A stretch of DNA of 64,000 nt from Algoriphagus sp. CAU 1675 (GTDB lineage Bacteria; Bacteroidota; Bacteroidia; Cytophagales; Cyclobacteriaceae), in the NCBI RefSeq assembly GCF_029222925.1, contig NZ_JARHUI010000002.1:248001-312000 (forward strand), written 5' to 3'. Every line of letters begins with the position of its first letter. Position 1 is the first letter of the stretch. Below are positions 31,897-41,519 of this stretch, piece after piece. A program made the translations under genes and the position numbers. Under the pieces are notes generated by a model. The model was given only the letters and a program-made list of their open reading frames with translations, did no database searches and had not been told where the DNA came from.

Positions 31897-34272
31897 ATGA
31901 AAAGGCTTTTAAAAGAATTTCCTCTATTCCTCTTTCTATTTCTTGCCTCTATTTCATCTTATTCACAGCAGATTAGCACTGATTTCTTAACCAAAAACTG
32001 GAACGCAAGATGGATTACTGCTGCAGAAAGCAATCCTACGGATTACGGAGTGTATGTTTTCCGAAAGAATTTTGACCTCGCTACCAAACCCGATAAATAC
32101 ATCATTCACGTCTCTGCTGACAATAAGTATAGGCTGTTTGTAAATGGAGAATTTATCGGTGTTGGTCCGGCTCGAAATGATATCGAGCACTGGTTTTTTG
32201 ACACGTATGATATCGCGAAATATTTAAAATCAGGAAAGAATACCATTGCGGCAAAAGTATGGAATGAAGGCCCAAGAAAAGCCGAAGCCCAGATTTCCTT
32301 GCGAACCGGCTTTATTCTCGATGGTGAAGGGGAAGCATCCGCAATTGCAACGGGCGATACCTGGAAGGCCCTAAAGGACGAATCTTATTCTCCAATCCAA
32401 GTGCGAGTTTATGGGTATTATGCCGCTGGTCCAGGGGAAAATATTGAAATGGGAAAGTACCTCAAAGATTGGCAATCCCCAGATTTGGATGATCAAAATT
32501 GGCCAGCTGCCCAGGCCTCCACTCCGGGAGTTCCTAAAACTAAAGTGGGTGCCTTTGGAGCACCGATGGGCTGGATGTTGATTCCTTCAGGAATCCCTCC
32601 TTTCGAATTTTCTCCTGAAAAAACCCCTATGATCCGAAAAGCAGAGGGACTTTCTGTCAACGCTCAATCTTTTGGTGAATCCCCTATTCAAGTTCCAGCC
32701 AATTCCAAAGTGAGCTTGCTCTTGGATCAACAGTACCTTACCAATGCTTACCCTACTTTCAAATTTGGACAGGGGAAAAATGCGACGGTGAAAATCACCT
32801 ATGCTGAAGCCCTTTATGGTGAAGAACGATCCAAAGGAAACAGAAACGAAATTGAAGGGAAAAGCATAGTGGGAAGATATGACCAAATCCTGACTGATGG
32901 CAGTGCCAATCAGGAATTCACTTCACTGAACTACAGAACCTACCGTTACATTCAGATGGATATCGAAACCAAGGAAGAACCACTGGTTTTGAAAGGCATG
33001 GAGGCCATGTTTACAGGGTTCCCATTTGAGCTGAAAGCAGAATTCGGTTCGGACGATCCTGAGCATCAGAAAATTTTGGAAATAGGTTGGAGAACTGCCC
33101 GACTTTGTGCGGTGGATTCCTATATGGACTGCCCATATTATGAACAGCTACAATACATCGGAGACGGAAGAATTCAGGCCATCATCTCCTATTTCAACAC
33201 CGGAGATGACCGATTGGCAAAAAATTCACTCAACCAGATCTCTTATTCCCAACAGCCAGAAGGGGTAACCTTTAGCCGATACCCTTCTGCTAGCCCACAG
33301 TACATCCCTCCATTTTCGATGTGGTACGTAGGCATGCTTCATGACTACCTGATGTATGGATCTGATCTTGAGTTCTTAAAGACTAAGCTCAACTCCTCCA
33401 GATCAGTCATCCAATATTTCCAGAGTGTTCAGGGTGAGGATGGCTCTTTAGGAACATTACCTTTCTGGGCATTTGTGGACTGGGCGGTTGGTACCGAATG
33501 GAAGCAAGGAATTCCACCAATCGGTCAAGATGGAAACTCAGCCATCTTAGACCTGCAAATGGTCCTAGCGCTACAATATGCAGCTGATTTGGAAATGCAT
33601 TTGGGAATCAAAGAACTGGGTGAAACCTATCTCAAAGAGGCAGATAGATTAAAAGCTACCATCCGCAAAAAATACTGGGATGCTTCCAAAGGTCTCTTTG
33701 CAGACCGATCCGAAAAAGATGTGTTTTCTCAACATGCCAATGCCTTGGCAATTCTTTCCGGCTTAGTGTCTGGAGACGAAGCCAAATCTATTGGGGAGAA
33801 AATCCATGCGATGGAAAACGGAATGGTTGAAGCCACCATTTACTTCAAGTATTACATCCATCAGGCCTTGGTTCAGGTAGGTAAAGGAGATGAATATCTT
33901 TCTTTCTTGGATGTTTGGAGAAAAGCAATCGATTTGGGCTTGACCACTTGGGCGGAAACTTCAGGTTTGGACAAAACCCGTTCAGACAGTCATGCTTGGG
34001 GATCCAGTCCAAATATTGAATTTTACAGAACCATCTTGGGTATCGACAGTGATGGCCCGGGATTCAGCAAGGTCATTATCAAACCACATCTTGGAGAGTT
34101 CAAAAAGCTCTCTGGCAAAATGCCGCATTCTAAAGGAGAAATATCGGTTTCTTACGATTTAACCAGTCAGCCGGTTGCAAAAATTAGTTTGCCTGATGGC
34201 ATCAGTGGAATCTTGATTTTCAATGGAAAAAGGCATCCATTGAAAGGGGGGATGAATACCTTACCCCTTTGA
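31897..34272 (+). CDS. Alpha-L-rhamnosidase-like glycoside hydrolase (GH78), about 791 aa
   Basis: A secreted enzyme (signal peptide FLFLFLASISSYSQQ) that should hydrolyse terminal alpha-L-rhamnose. N-terminal beta-sandwich domains (about 30-380; YIIHVSADNKYRLFVNG is the carbohydrate-binding-like part) precede an (alpha/alpha)6 barrel. The barrel starts with MDCPYYEQLQYIGDGR, the GH78 catalytic-Glu region, and TWAETSGLDKTRSDSHAWG lies near the end. ATG 31897 (MKRLLKEFP) is preferred to 31873 for a standard leader. It ends in copy 2 of the repeated terminator. Confidence 0.87.
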   Translation: MKRLLKEFPLFLFLFLASISSYSQQISTDFLTKNWNARWITAAESNPTDYGVYVFRKNFDLATKPDKYIIHVSADNKYRLFVNGEFIGVGPARNDIEHWFFDTYDIAKYLKSGKNTIAAKVWNEGPRKAEAQISLRTGFILDGEGEASAIATGDTWKALKDESYSPIQVRVYGYYAAGPGENIEMGKYLKDWQSPDLDDQNWPAAQASTPGVPKTKVGAFGAPMGWMLIPSGIPPFEFSPEKTPMIRKAEGLSVNAQSFGESPIQVPANSKVSLLLDQQYLTNAYPTFKFGQGKNATVKITYAEALYGEERSKGNRNEIEGKSIVGRYDQILTDGSANQEFTSLNYRTYRYIQMDIETKEEPLVLKGMEAMFTGFPFELKAEFGSDDPEHQKILEIGWRTARLCAVDSYMDCPYYEQLQYIGDGRIQAIISYFNTGDDRLAKNSLNQISYSQQPEGVTFSRYPSASPQYIPPFSMWYVGMLHDYLMYGSDLEFLKTKLNSSRSVIQYFQSVQGEDGSLGTLPFWAFVDWAVGTEWKQGIPPIGQDGNSAILDLQMVLALQYAADLEMHLGIKELGETYLKEADRLKATIRKKYWDASKGLFADRSEKDVFSQHANALAILSGLVSGDEAKSIGEKIHAMENGMVEATIYFKYYIHQALVQVGKGDEYLSFLDVWRKAIDLGLTTWAETSGLDKTRSDSHAWGSSPNIEFYRTILGIDSDGPGFSKVIIKPHLGEFKKLSGKMPHSKGEISVSYDLTSQPVAKISLPDGISGILIFNGKRHPLKGGMNTLPL

Positions 34273-34301
34273 AAGAAAATAAAAACAGCCTATTTCAATC
34301 G

Positions 34302-34330
34302 CCTGAGGAGAAATCTTCAGGCGATTTTTT
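34302..34330 (+). terminator. Terminator after the rhamnosidase gene, copy 2 of a repeated element
   Basis: Stem CGCCTGAGGA and TCTTCAGGCG with GAAA loop, then ATTTTTT. It differs from the copy at 21668 at two stem positions, each keeping a pair (T:G to T:A, A:T to G:T). Confidence 0.88.
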
Positions 34331-34744
34331 CTCAGTCCCCCTGATTAAAACCGGCAATTATGATTACTAATAATAAAACTATAATTTGACTTGGATGAAT
34401 GGATTTATGGCTTCAGTGAGAATAGACGCTTTGATACAGGTGGCCTAAGAATTTATGGTTTAAAAAACAAAGAGTTCAGCCCAAACCAAAAAGTTAATTC
34501 CTACCAAAAAACGAAACTTAATTTTAACATCAGGCCTTTGCAAAACTTTATTTTAAACAATCATTACTTAAAACAAAATATTCCATACAAAACAAATACT
34601 AAGCAAAACCCGTTTTTTGAAGAAATGTGTCTTTCCAAAAATCAACCATTACTGATAACCTGAAAAATAAACTTTGATCTAGGGCAAATTTGTCAGTTTA
34701 AAATCTTACTCATATTATTATTTTAACCCTTTATTCAACCAATT
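34331..34744. other. A/T-rich intergenic region
   Basis: About 410 bases without a supported gene. A 90-codon frame at 34391-34663 is rich in Asn and Lys and resembles no family, so I treat it as non-coding. The promoter of the heme-protein pair should lie near 34680-34740. Confidence 0.5.
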
Positions 34745-35140
34745 ATGAAAAAACTATTATTTCTCCCTGTTGCGGGAATGATTGGCCTGTTATTCTTTCA
34801 GGCTACTCAAAAGCCTGAAGTGGAAACTTATCCCGAGTTACATTCCCTAGCTCCGGATATGCCCGCCAATGTAAAGGCTGTTGTGGATCAGAAATGTTAT
34901 GGTTGCCATAATGCAGAGTCCAAAAACGAAAAAGGAAAAGCCAAACTGGATTGGGATGCTTTTGAATCATCAAAAAAATCAAAGCAGCTGGCTGCAAAAG
35001 GCAAAATCAGGGAAGTCCTGGAAAAAGGAGAAATGCCTCCTAAAAAATTCCTGGAAAACAAACCTGAAGGCAAGCTTTCAGAGGAAGAACTTTCGACCCT
35101 CCTGGAGTGGAGTGGCGGTAAAAAGAAATCTACGGATTGA
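34745..35140 (+). CDS. Small secreted c-type heme protein (CxxCH), 131 aa
   Basis: A signal peptide (LPVAGMIGLLFFQA) is followed by one heme site, KCYGCHNAES, near residue 56. A distal Met is plausible in KGEMPPKKFL (about 97), as in cytochrome-c-like domains; the MPP.KF ending matches Haem_bd-type proteins. The C-terminus is Lys-rich. It probably transfers electrons or binds heme in the periplasm. Its stop overlaps the start of the next gene (TGATG), so the two are co-translated. Confidence 0.82.
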   Translation: MKKLLFLPVAGMIGLLFFQATQKPEVETYPELHSLAPDMPANVKAVVDQKCYGCHNAESKNEKGKAKLDWDAFESSKKSKQLAAKGKIREVLEKGEMPPKKFLENKPEGKLSEEELSTLLEWSGGKKKSTD

Positions 35141-35610
35141 TGAAGCGATGGCATTACCTATTGGGGATTCCTGTTGTTTTGATTCTTGTCTTACAATTGG
35201 TGCCCAATGAACTCCCAACTGTGGAAAACAACAACCCCGGAGATTTGATTGGAAGCGGGATTGTCTCTGACGAGGTCGCTAATTTGCTAAAAACCGCCTG
35301 TTACGACTGCCACAGCAATGAACCTTCTTATCCCTGGTATGCCCATGTGGCCCCTTCTTCCTGGTTAGTAGCCAAGGATGTGAGAGAAGCCCGGCAAGAA
35401 CTTAATTTTTCCAATTGGGAAGATTATGACATGTTGGACCAACTGGGAAAGTTGGACGACATTTATTCAGAAGTTGAGGAAGGGAAAATGCCTTTGGGGA
35501 TCTATACCATCATGCATCCCTCTGCCAAACTGAGTGAGGAACAAAAGCAGGCCATAGTATCTTGGGCAGAAGAAGCAATGGATATCATTGCAGAGTCGGA
35601 AGACGAATAA
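35140..35610 (+). CDS. Haem_bd domain protein, 156 aa
   Basis: A single N-terminal membrane segment (YLLGIPVVLILVLQL) is followed by the Haem_bd signature ACYDCHSNEPSYPWYAHVAP and SWLVAKDVREARQELNFSNW. The end contains EVEEGKMPLGIYTIMHPSAKLS, with a likely Met heme ligand. ATG 35140 is used; it overlaps the previous stop codon by one base. Together the two proteins look like a periplasmic electron carrier pair, with unknown partners. Confidence 0.87.
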   Translation: MKRWHYLLGIPVVLILVLQLVPNELPTVENNNPGDLIGSGIVSDEVANLLKTACYDCHSNEPSYPWYAHVAPSSWLVAKDVREARQELNFSNWEDYDMLDQLGKLDDIYSEVEEGKMPLGIYTIMHPSAKLSEEQKQAIVSWAEEAMDIIAESEDE

Positions 35611-35632
35611 TGATGCATCCTAATTATTTAAG

Positions 35633-35663
35633 AAAGTGCAGCCGAAACGCTTGCACTTTTTTT
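35633..35663 (+). terminator. Terminator of the heme-protein operon
   Basis: AAAGTGCA (35633-35640) pairs with TGCACTTT (35652-35659), then more T. It lies 23 bases past the stop. Confidence 0.85.
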
Positions 35664-35780
35664 ATGGGCAATTTGAATTAGATCAATCACATTTTAAAAG
35701 TTCAGATTTACCTATTGTCCTCCCAGCTTTTGCATTTCCCCTCCTATTTCCCTAGCTTTTTCCAACCAAACAATAACCCT

Positions 35781-36656
35781 ATGAAAATCTATCTAAGCCT
35801 ATTGATCCTATTTGTTTTCAGTTTTCACCCACAGGCATTTTCCCAGGAAAAACCCCTTAGAATCATGATGATCGGAGCCCACCCGGATGATTGTGATATC
35901 AAATCCGGAGGTACTGCAGCTCTTTTCGCAGCCATGGGACATGAAGTCAAATTTCTATCTGTCACCAACGGGGATGCAGGCCATATGGAAATGGGTGGAG
36001 GAATGCTCGCAAAAAGAAGATATCAGGAGACTCAAGAGGTAGCTAAAAGATTGGGAATCACATACGATGTTCTTGACAACCACGATGGAGAACTTACCCC
36101 AACCTTGGAAATTCGATTGGACATCATCCGCAAAATCAGGGAATGGGGAGCAGATGTAGTGATTTCCCACCGATCTAATGATTACCATCCCGACCATCGC
36201 TATACTGGGATTTTGGTTCAAGATGCAGCCTTTATGGTAGGAGTTCCCAATATTGCCGCTGACACTCCTCCCCTTCGCAAAAACCCGGTATTTCTGTATT
36301 ACCAGGATCATTTTCAAAAACCCAACCCCTTCGAAGCTGATATCGCCATTGACATCACTCCAGTCATTGACCAAAAGATCTATGCGCTGGATGCCCATGT
36401 ATCCCAGTTTTACGAGTGGTTGCCCTGGATTGGAAATGACCCTGATGAAATCCCCGAAGGAAAGGAAGAGCGCTTAGCTTGGCTAAAATCAAAGCGGGCC
36501 ACAGCTCCAAATGCCGTTGTAAGAAAAGGTCTTGAGGAATGGTATGGAAAGGAAAAAGCTGCCCAGATACAATTTGCCGAAGCATTCGAAATCTGCGAGT
36601 ACGGAACCCAACCCAACAAGGAGGAACTCAAACGCCTCTTTCCCATGCTGAAATAA
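35781..36656 (+). CDS. PIG-L family deacetylase, secreted, 291 aa
   Basis: A zinc-dependent N-deacetylase fold. A signal peptide (SLLILFVFSFHPQAFSQ) precedes the metal motif GAHPDDCDIKSGG (about 33-45: His, Asp, Asp) and SHRSNDYHPDHRYTG (about 135-148) with the third zinc-ligand His. The substrate is an N-acetylated sugar or related amide, unknown here. ATG 35781 is chosen; upstream in-frame codons lack a leader. It stands alone, followed by a short spacer before the GNAT gene. Confidence 0.9.
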   Translation: MKIYLSLLILFVFSFHPQAFSQEKPLRIMMIGAHPDDCDIKSGGTAALFAAMGHEVKFLSVTNGDAGHMEMGGGMLAKRRYQETQEVAKRLGITYDVLDNHDGELTPTLEIRLDIIRKIREWGADVVISHRSNDYHPDHRYTGILVQDAAFMVGVPNIAADTPPLRKNPVFLYYQDHFQKPNPFEADIAIDITPVIDQKIYALDAHVSQFYEWLPWIGNDPDEIPEGKEERLAWLKSKRATAPNAVVRKGLEEWYGKEKAAQIQFAEAFEICEYGTQPNKEELKRLFPMLK

Positions 36657-36747
36657 GGTCTTTCTGCACCATCGAAATCAACATACAAGCTCCATATCCG
36701 GAGCCTGTATCGGTTTAGGGAAACAGGCGAAGTCTCTCTTTTTCCTC

Positions 36748-36755
36748 TACATTTG
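36748..36755 (+). promoter_or_regulatory. -7 box of the GNAT gene
   Basis: TACATTTG matches TAnnTTTG and ends 19 bases before ATG 36775; the -33 element is not clear. Confidence 0.35.
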
Positions 36756-36774
36756 CCCGAAATGCCTTAAAAAA

Positions 36775-37467
36775 ATGAATTCCCCTCTAGACAATCCCAT
36801 TTGGAATGCCCTGAATACTTCAGAAATCGACAAAAACATTGGTACTGATAAAATCGCTTTTTTTGATCCTGAAATAGCCCCCTTTATAGGCTTAGCCAAA
36901 TGGGATGAGGCACATCAGCAACACTTGTTGGAATGCGGCCCGGAGAATCGGAATTGGTTTCTTTTGATAGCAGAGCGGGTTGATTTTTTGGACAAGTTTG
37001 AAATTGGATTTACTACTCCGACTTTTCAGCTGACCTGTCAACCTTCCGATTTCAAACAGGTCAAGAGTGAGGAAATTGAAATTCAGGCTCTGAACCCCTC
37101 CCATGTGGATGAAATGATTGAGTTGACGGCATTAACAAAACCCGGTCCCTTTACCAAACGGACGATTGAGTTTGGCAACTACCACGGGATATTTGAAGGA
37201 GGCAAACTGGTTGCTATGGGAGGGGAAAGAATGCATTTGGATGAATTTACCGAAGTGAGTGCCATCTGCACCCATCCGGATTATCTAGGAAAAGGATACG
37301 GAGCCCACATAGTCAGCCATCTGACGGAATCCATTCTTCAGAAAGGAAAAATTCCTTTTTTACATGCAAGGCAAACCAACCTCCGGGCCATCAATGTCTA
37401 CAAGCGGATTGGCTATGAGATCAGGTCCGAGATTATCTTTTATATGTTCAGGAAAAAAACAGATTAG
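36775..37467 (+). CDS. GNAT family N-acetyltransferase, 230 aa
   Basis: An acetyl-CoA-dependent transferase, cytoplasmic. The GNAT core is at the C-terminus: VSAICTHPDYLGKGYGAHIV (about 160-180) contains the Q/R-x-x-G-x-G/A-like acetyl-CoA loop, followed by FLHARQTNLRAINVYKRIGYE, the usual strand-helix end. The N-terminal half is unusual and does not match a named subfamily. The acceptor is unknown. It converges on the sugar-porter gene with only eight bases between the stops. Confidence 0.87.
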   Translation: MNSPLDNPIWNALNTSEIDKNIGTDKIAFFDPEIAPFIGLAKWDEAHQQHLLECGPENRNWFLLIAERVDFLDKFEIGFTTPTFQLTCQPSDFKQVKSEEIEIQALNPSHVDEMIELTALTKPGPFTKRTIEFGNYHGIFEGGKLVAMGGERMHLDEFTEVSAICTHPDYLGKGYGAHIVSHLTESILQKGKIPFLHARQTNLRAINVYKRIGYEIRSEIIFYMFRKKTD

Positions 37468-37475
37468 AAAGGCTT

Positions 37476-38879
37476 CTATCCTATCAACTCCTTTTCCAGT
37501 TGCTCCAGGGATTTTCCTTTGGTTTCGGGCAACAGGAAATACAGAACCACAAATCCAAAGGCACAAATCCCACCATACAGCCAAAAATTATTGGCCCATC
37601 CCAAATTTTCCTGAATTGCGGGAAAGAAATAAGTCAGGGTAAAATTACCCAACCAATGAGCAAGAGCTCCAATAGATATGGCTGCTCCTCGGATCCGGGT
37701 CGGAAAAATCTCTGCCAATACCACCCACAGCAGGGGAGCCAAGGTAAAGGAATAAAACATCACATTGCTCAAAACCAAGCCCACAACCAGATTACCGCCC
37801 TGCTCAATATAAAAAGTATAGCCAATCAATCCATACAGTACAGCCATCGCCGAGGTCCCGACAAGCAAAAGCTTTTTTCTACCAAATCTGTCCACTGTAA
37901 ATAGAGTGATAAAGACCGAAAGAACCATCACACCTCCGATCACCACGATATTGAGCATCATCTGCTTGAGATTGTAGCCTGCAGCTTGGAAAATATCCGC
38001 CGCGTAATAAATCACCACGTTGATCCCGCTCCACTGCTGAAGAAAGGCCAGAAAAATCCCGATTCCCAAAAGTTTCAATACATTCTTATGCAGGAGATCC
38101 TTGAAATCCACACGGGCAAGATCCTTTTCCTTCAACGTGGTTTTTATCTCAGAAATCGTATCCTTCGCATAGTTCTGCCCACCTATTTTTTCCAAAATCC
38201 TACTGGCCCGGTCTTCCTCCTTGTTTTTGATCAACCAAGGAACGGATTCCGGCACAAAAAACATCAGCAGGAAAAACAAAAGAGCAGGAATCACTTCTGC
38301 TCCAAACATCCATCTCCAGCCCGACTGTCCACTCCAACTGGAAGCAATCATTTCAAAACTTGCATCTTCAGCCAACTGGGTATCCAGCAGCGAAATCTGC
38401 CAATTGGCCAACTGAGCCAACAATACCCCAATCATGATCAAAAGCTGATTGATGGTCACCATCCTGCCTCTTTTCTCAGGAGGCGAAAGCTCTGCTATGT
38501 ACAGGGGAGATAAATTCAGCGCTATTCCCATGGCTACTCCTCCTACAATTCTATAAAAATTGAACCACCAAAAAGTGTCCGACAAAGCCGTACCTACTGC
38601 AGAAAGTGAAAACAGAAACCCAGAAAAGATCAAAAGCCTCTTTCGGCCCAACTTATCCGAAATCAAAATACAAAGAGTCGCCCCGATCATACAGCCTACC
38701 AAAGCCGAACTCGTGCCCCAACCTTGGTCTGAAACAGAAGTAATATTGAAAAAGGGCTCATAAAAAGGCTTGGCACCACCGATCACCACCCAATCATATC
38801 CAAACAAAAAGCCACCTAACGCGGCTGTTAAACTGATCAACCAAATATAGGATTGGTTATAGCTGTAGTTTTGAGTCAT
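37476..38879 (-). CDS. MFS sugar porter (XylE/GalP-like), 467 aa
   Basis: A 12-helix proton-linked sugar transporter. Signature motifs are present: GGFLFGYDWVVIGGA in helix 1, RIVGGVAMGIALNLSPLYIAE in helix 4, LLFFLLMFFVPESVPWL in the central region, and LPETKGKSLEQLE at the end. A typical loop, SDKLGRKRLL, follows helix 2. The sugar is unknown; xylose, glucose or galactose fit the family. It is a single gene, transcribed toward the GNAT gene. Confidence 0.93.
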   Translation of the reverse strand: MTQNYSYNQSYIWLISLTAALGGFLFGYDWVVIGGAKPFYEPFFNITSVSDQGWGTSSALVGCMIGATLCILISDKLGRKRLLIFSGFLFSLSAVGTALSDTFWWFNFYRIVGGVAMGIALNLSPLYIAELSPPEKRGRMVTINQLLIMIGVLLAQLANWQISLLDTQLAEDASFEMIASSWSGQSGWRWMFGAEVIPALLFFLLMFFVPESVPWLIKNKEEDRASRILEKIGGQNYAKDTISEIKTTLKEKDLARVDFKDLLHKNVLKLLGIGIFLAFLQQWSGINVVIYYAADIFQAAGYNLKQMMLNIVVIGGVMVLSVFITLFTVDRFGRKKLLLVGTSAMAVLYGLIGYTFYIEQGGNLVVGLVLSNVMFYSFTLAPLLWVVLAEIFPTRIRGAAISIGALAHWLGNFTLTYFFPAIQENLGWANNFWLYGGICAFGFVVLYFLLPETKGKSLEQLEKELIG

Positions 38880-38992
38880 GGGATAGGATTTTGGGCTTTA
38901 TTATTTTCAAGCCAGAAAATAAAAGAAATATCCAATCCATCAATCCTGCTCCTACCCTAAACTCTGTTTTTTACCAGAAAGACCTTCAAAAA

Positions 38993-39025
38993 CAAAACTC
39001 CGGCAATCAGTTTACCGGAGTTTTG
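38993..39025 (-). terminator. Terminator of the carbonic anhydrase gene
   Basis: CAAAACTCCGG (38993-39003) pairs perfectly with CCGGAGTTTTG (39015-39025), followed on the minus strand by TTTTTGAAGG. It lies 29 bases past the stop. Confidence 0.88.
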
Positions 39026-39054
39026 AGCTTGTGGAAAACAGGCAATTCTAATGC

Positions 39055-39693
39055 TTAGATTTTCAACCTATACACCTCTTCCAAACTGGAATTGGATGCT
39101 ATATTCACCTCTAGGTCCTTGATCACACCGGAGCCGACTCCGTATACCCATCCATGAATAGAAAGTGTCTTTGCTGATTTCCAGGCATTTTGCACGATGG
39201 AAGTTTTGGCTAGATCATACACCTGCTCAATTACATTCAGCTCCACAAATCGGTCAAATCGTTGCTTCTCATCCTGAATGGAATCAAGTTCCCTATGATG
39301 AAAACGGTACACATCCTTGATGTGTCTGATCCAGTTGTCGATAAGGCCAAAGGTATTCGAACTCATAGCGGCATTGACCCCTCCGCAACCGTAGTGTCCA
39401 CAAACGATGATGTGCTTTACCTCCAAAACATTGACAGCGTAATCCAGCACGCTGAGCATATTCATATCCGAATGCACCACCATATTGGCAATGTTTCGGT
39501 GTACGAATACTTCTCCCGGTTGGGCACCGATGATTTCATTGGCCGGCACCCTACTGTCCGCACAGCCAATCCAAAGTAAAGGAGGCTGCTGTCCATTTGC
39601 CAATTTTTCAAAATAGGTGGAGTCAGCATTCAATTTGGTAGACACCCATTCCTTATTATTCTGAAGTAATTGATTGTAATAATTCTGATTCAT
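39055..39693 (-). CDS. can: Beta-carbonic anhydrase, 212 aa
   Basis: Interconverts CO2 and bicarbonate. Zinc ligands are C44 (WIGCADSRVP), H100 and C103 (VCGHYGCGGV), with the D46-R48 dyad. Long blocks match E. coli Can (FVHRNIANMVVHSDMN; TIHGWVYGV). The length and the lack of a leader fit a cytosolic enzyme. It begins 14 bases after the stop of a SulP transporter gene, so both are one operon for bicarbonate uptake or CO2 handling. Confidence 0.96.
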   Translation of the reverse strand: MNQNYYNQLLQNNKEWVSTKLNADSTYFEKLANGQQPPLLWIGCADSRVPANEIIGAQPGEVFVHRNIANMVVHSDMNMLSVLDYAVNVLEVKHIIVCGHYGCGGVNAAMSSNTFGLIDNWIRHIKDVYRFHHRELDSIQDEKQRFDRFVELNVIEQVYDLAKTSIVQNAWKSAKTLSIHGWVYGVGSGVIKDLEVNIASNSSLEEVYRLKI

Positions 39694-39707
39694 GTTTTAT
39701 GAAATAT

Positions 39708-41303
39708 TTAATGTGAGTTTAGGGGTTCGGTCAGGCCAAAAAATGCACTGAAACTATTGAGGTTTTCCACTACTCCCTTGTTGGAAATCAGTTTGATCCG
39801 GATATTTCTTTCTTTCGCTTTGGAGGAAAAATCCTCCAGAATCTCTATCACATCGTAATTCATGCGTATGGTTTTTCGCACATCCAGTTCGAGATGGGTT
39901 CCTTCCGGAATCCGGCTTAATTCCTTAAGGATGGCCCCTTTATTCAGGAATGACAATTCCTCAGCAAGAGTCATGGTCATATGACTCCCTTTGTCAGCGT
40001 CTTTCTCAATGTGGAGAAAATGGGAATTCCTGTAGTTCTCTATGAGGATAAACATCATAGCTACGAGCATTCCAAGACCTATTCCGACCAGGATATCGGT
40101 AAAAACCACCCCTATCACCGTCACGATAAAAGGAATAAACTGGGATTTACCTAATCGAAACATAGTTTTGAAAAGGGCTGGTTTGGCGAGTTTGTATCCT
40201 ACCACCAACAAAATCGCAGCAAGCACCGCTAAAGGAATTTTATTCAACAAAGTGGGGATCAAAATCACGGCAATCAGCAAAAAGAACCCATGTAAAATGG
40301 CAGACAATTTGGTTTTCCCTCCAGATTGGACATTAGCAGAGGAGCGGACAATGACCTGAGTTACTGGAAGTCCTCCTATCAATCCTGAGAGCACATTTCC
40401 CACTCCCTGGGCAAAAAGTTCACGGTTGGTTGGTGTCACCCTTTTTTCGGGGTCCAACTTATCTGCTGCCTCCACCGAAAGCAGGGTTTCCAAACTTGCC
40501 ACCACGGCAAGGGTAAATGCCACCGTCCAAACATTGATGTCGGTGATGGCCTCAAAATTCGGCATTGAAAACTGTCCTATGAACATGCTCACATTCTCCG
40601 GAATGGGAACATTAACAAGTTTGGAAGAATCGATGAACAAGAAAGAGCTTTCCGGAATTAGGCTCTGGAAGAGCAATCCAAAGATCACAACTGCCAAAGG
40701 CCCAGGAAACAATTGGAACACCTTACTTTTTTTAGTAAGTACCTTGTCCCAAAGAATCAAAATCGCAAGTGAGATTAGGGACAGGAAAATGGCTCCGGGA
40801 GTAAGGGATTCCATCATGGCAGTCAATGCCGATAAGGTATTTTCTCCATCTGGCTGAAGAAAATTAAGGTCTCCCTCATAATCCGAATCATGACCCAAAG
40901 CATGTGGAATCTGCTTCAGGACAATGATGATCCCAATCGCTGCCAACATTCCCTTAATCACGGCACTGGGGAAATAATATCCGATGACCCCGGCTTTTAA
41001 TACAGCAAAGAGCAACTGGATTATCCCCGCAATAACAACAGCTAGCAGGAAGTTTTCGAAGGTACCCAATGTACCGATAGCTGTCAGAACAATGACAGCC
41101 AAACCAGCGGCCGGACCACTGACGCCCAAGGAGGATCCACTGAGATACCCTACCACTATACCGCCGACAATTCCAGCAATCAGCCCTGAAAACAAAGGAG
41201 CCCCACTGGCAAGTGCAATACCCAAACAAAGGGGTAAAGCCACAAAAAACACTACAATAGATGCCGACAAATCTTTGCCAGCATGTTTGAATAAGGATTT
41301 CAT
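39708..41303 (-). CDS. SulP family anion transporter, about 531 aa
   Basis: A multi-pass membrane transporter (about 10-12 helices) with a C-terminal STAS domain (about 435-525: EGTHLELDVRKTIRMNYDVIE). The core SulP signatures are GAPLFSGLIAGIVGGIVVGY and GLIGGLPVTQVIVRSSAN. Family members carry sulfate, bicarbonate or other anions. Pairing with a carbonic anhydrase points to bicarbonate or a BicA-like role, an inference. ATG 41303 (MKSLFKHAG) is used because the upstream extension, MCLENRLNYS, is not typical. Confidence 0.93.
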   Translation of the reverse strand: MKSLFKHAGKDLSASIVVFFVALPLCLGIALASGAPLFSGLIAGIVGGIVVGYLSGSSLGVSGPAAGLAVIVLTAIGTLGTFENFLLAVVIAGIIQLLFAVLKAGVIGYYFPSAVIKGMLAAIGIIIVLKQIPHALGHDSDYEGDLNFLQPDGENTLSALTAMMESLTPGAIFLSLISLAILILWDKVLTKKSKVFQLFPGPLAVVIFGLLFQSLIPESSFLFIDSSKLVNVPIPENVSMFIGQFSMPNFEAITDINVWTVAFTLAVVASLETLLSVEAADKLDPEKRVTPTNRELFAQGVGNVLSGLIGGLPVTQVIVRSSANVQSGGKTKLSAILHGFFLLIAVILIPTLLNKIPLAVLAAILLVVGYKLAKPALFKTMFRLGKSQFIPFIVTVIGVVFTDILVGIGLGMLVAMMFILIENYRNSHFLHIEKDADKGSHMTMTLAEELSFLNKGAILKELSRIPEGTHLELDVRKTIRMNYDVIEILEDFSSKAKERNIRIKLISNKGVVENLNSFSAFFGLTEPLNSH

Positions 41304-41519
41304 AGATAATGGTTTAGAGTAATTGAGCCTATTTTCCAGACACATCCATCAATGGACAGAAATAGTCCTATATGGCTACCTAATGAAGCAGCTTACCTTC
41401 ATCACAAACCAAACAATCACACAGGACTAGTTCCAATCCGAATCGGAGAGGATTGTGCATTCGATTTTCTGGGAAATCAGACTTGAGAAATAAATCCAGG
41501 CAAACCCCGGATCTGAAAA
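41304..41519. other. Spacer between SulP and small lipoprotein genes
   Basis: No gene, terminator or promoter was identified in this 216-base spacer. It should contain the promoter of the SulP-carbonic anhydrase operon. Confidence 0.4.

Noticed and set aside
34391-34663. 90-codon frame between the rhamnosidase and the heme-protein genes
   Set aside because: Composition is just A/T-rich noise (Asn, Lys) and it has no homology that I recognise.
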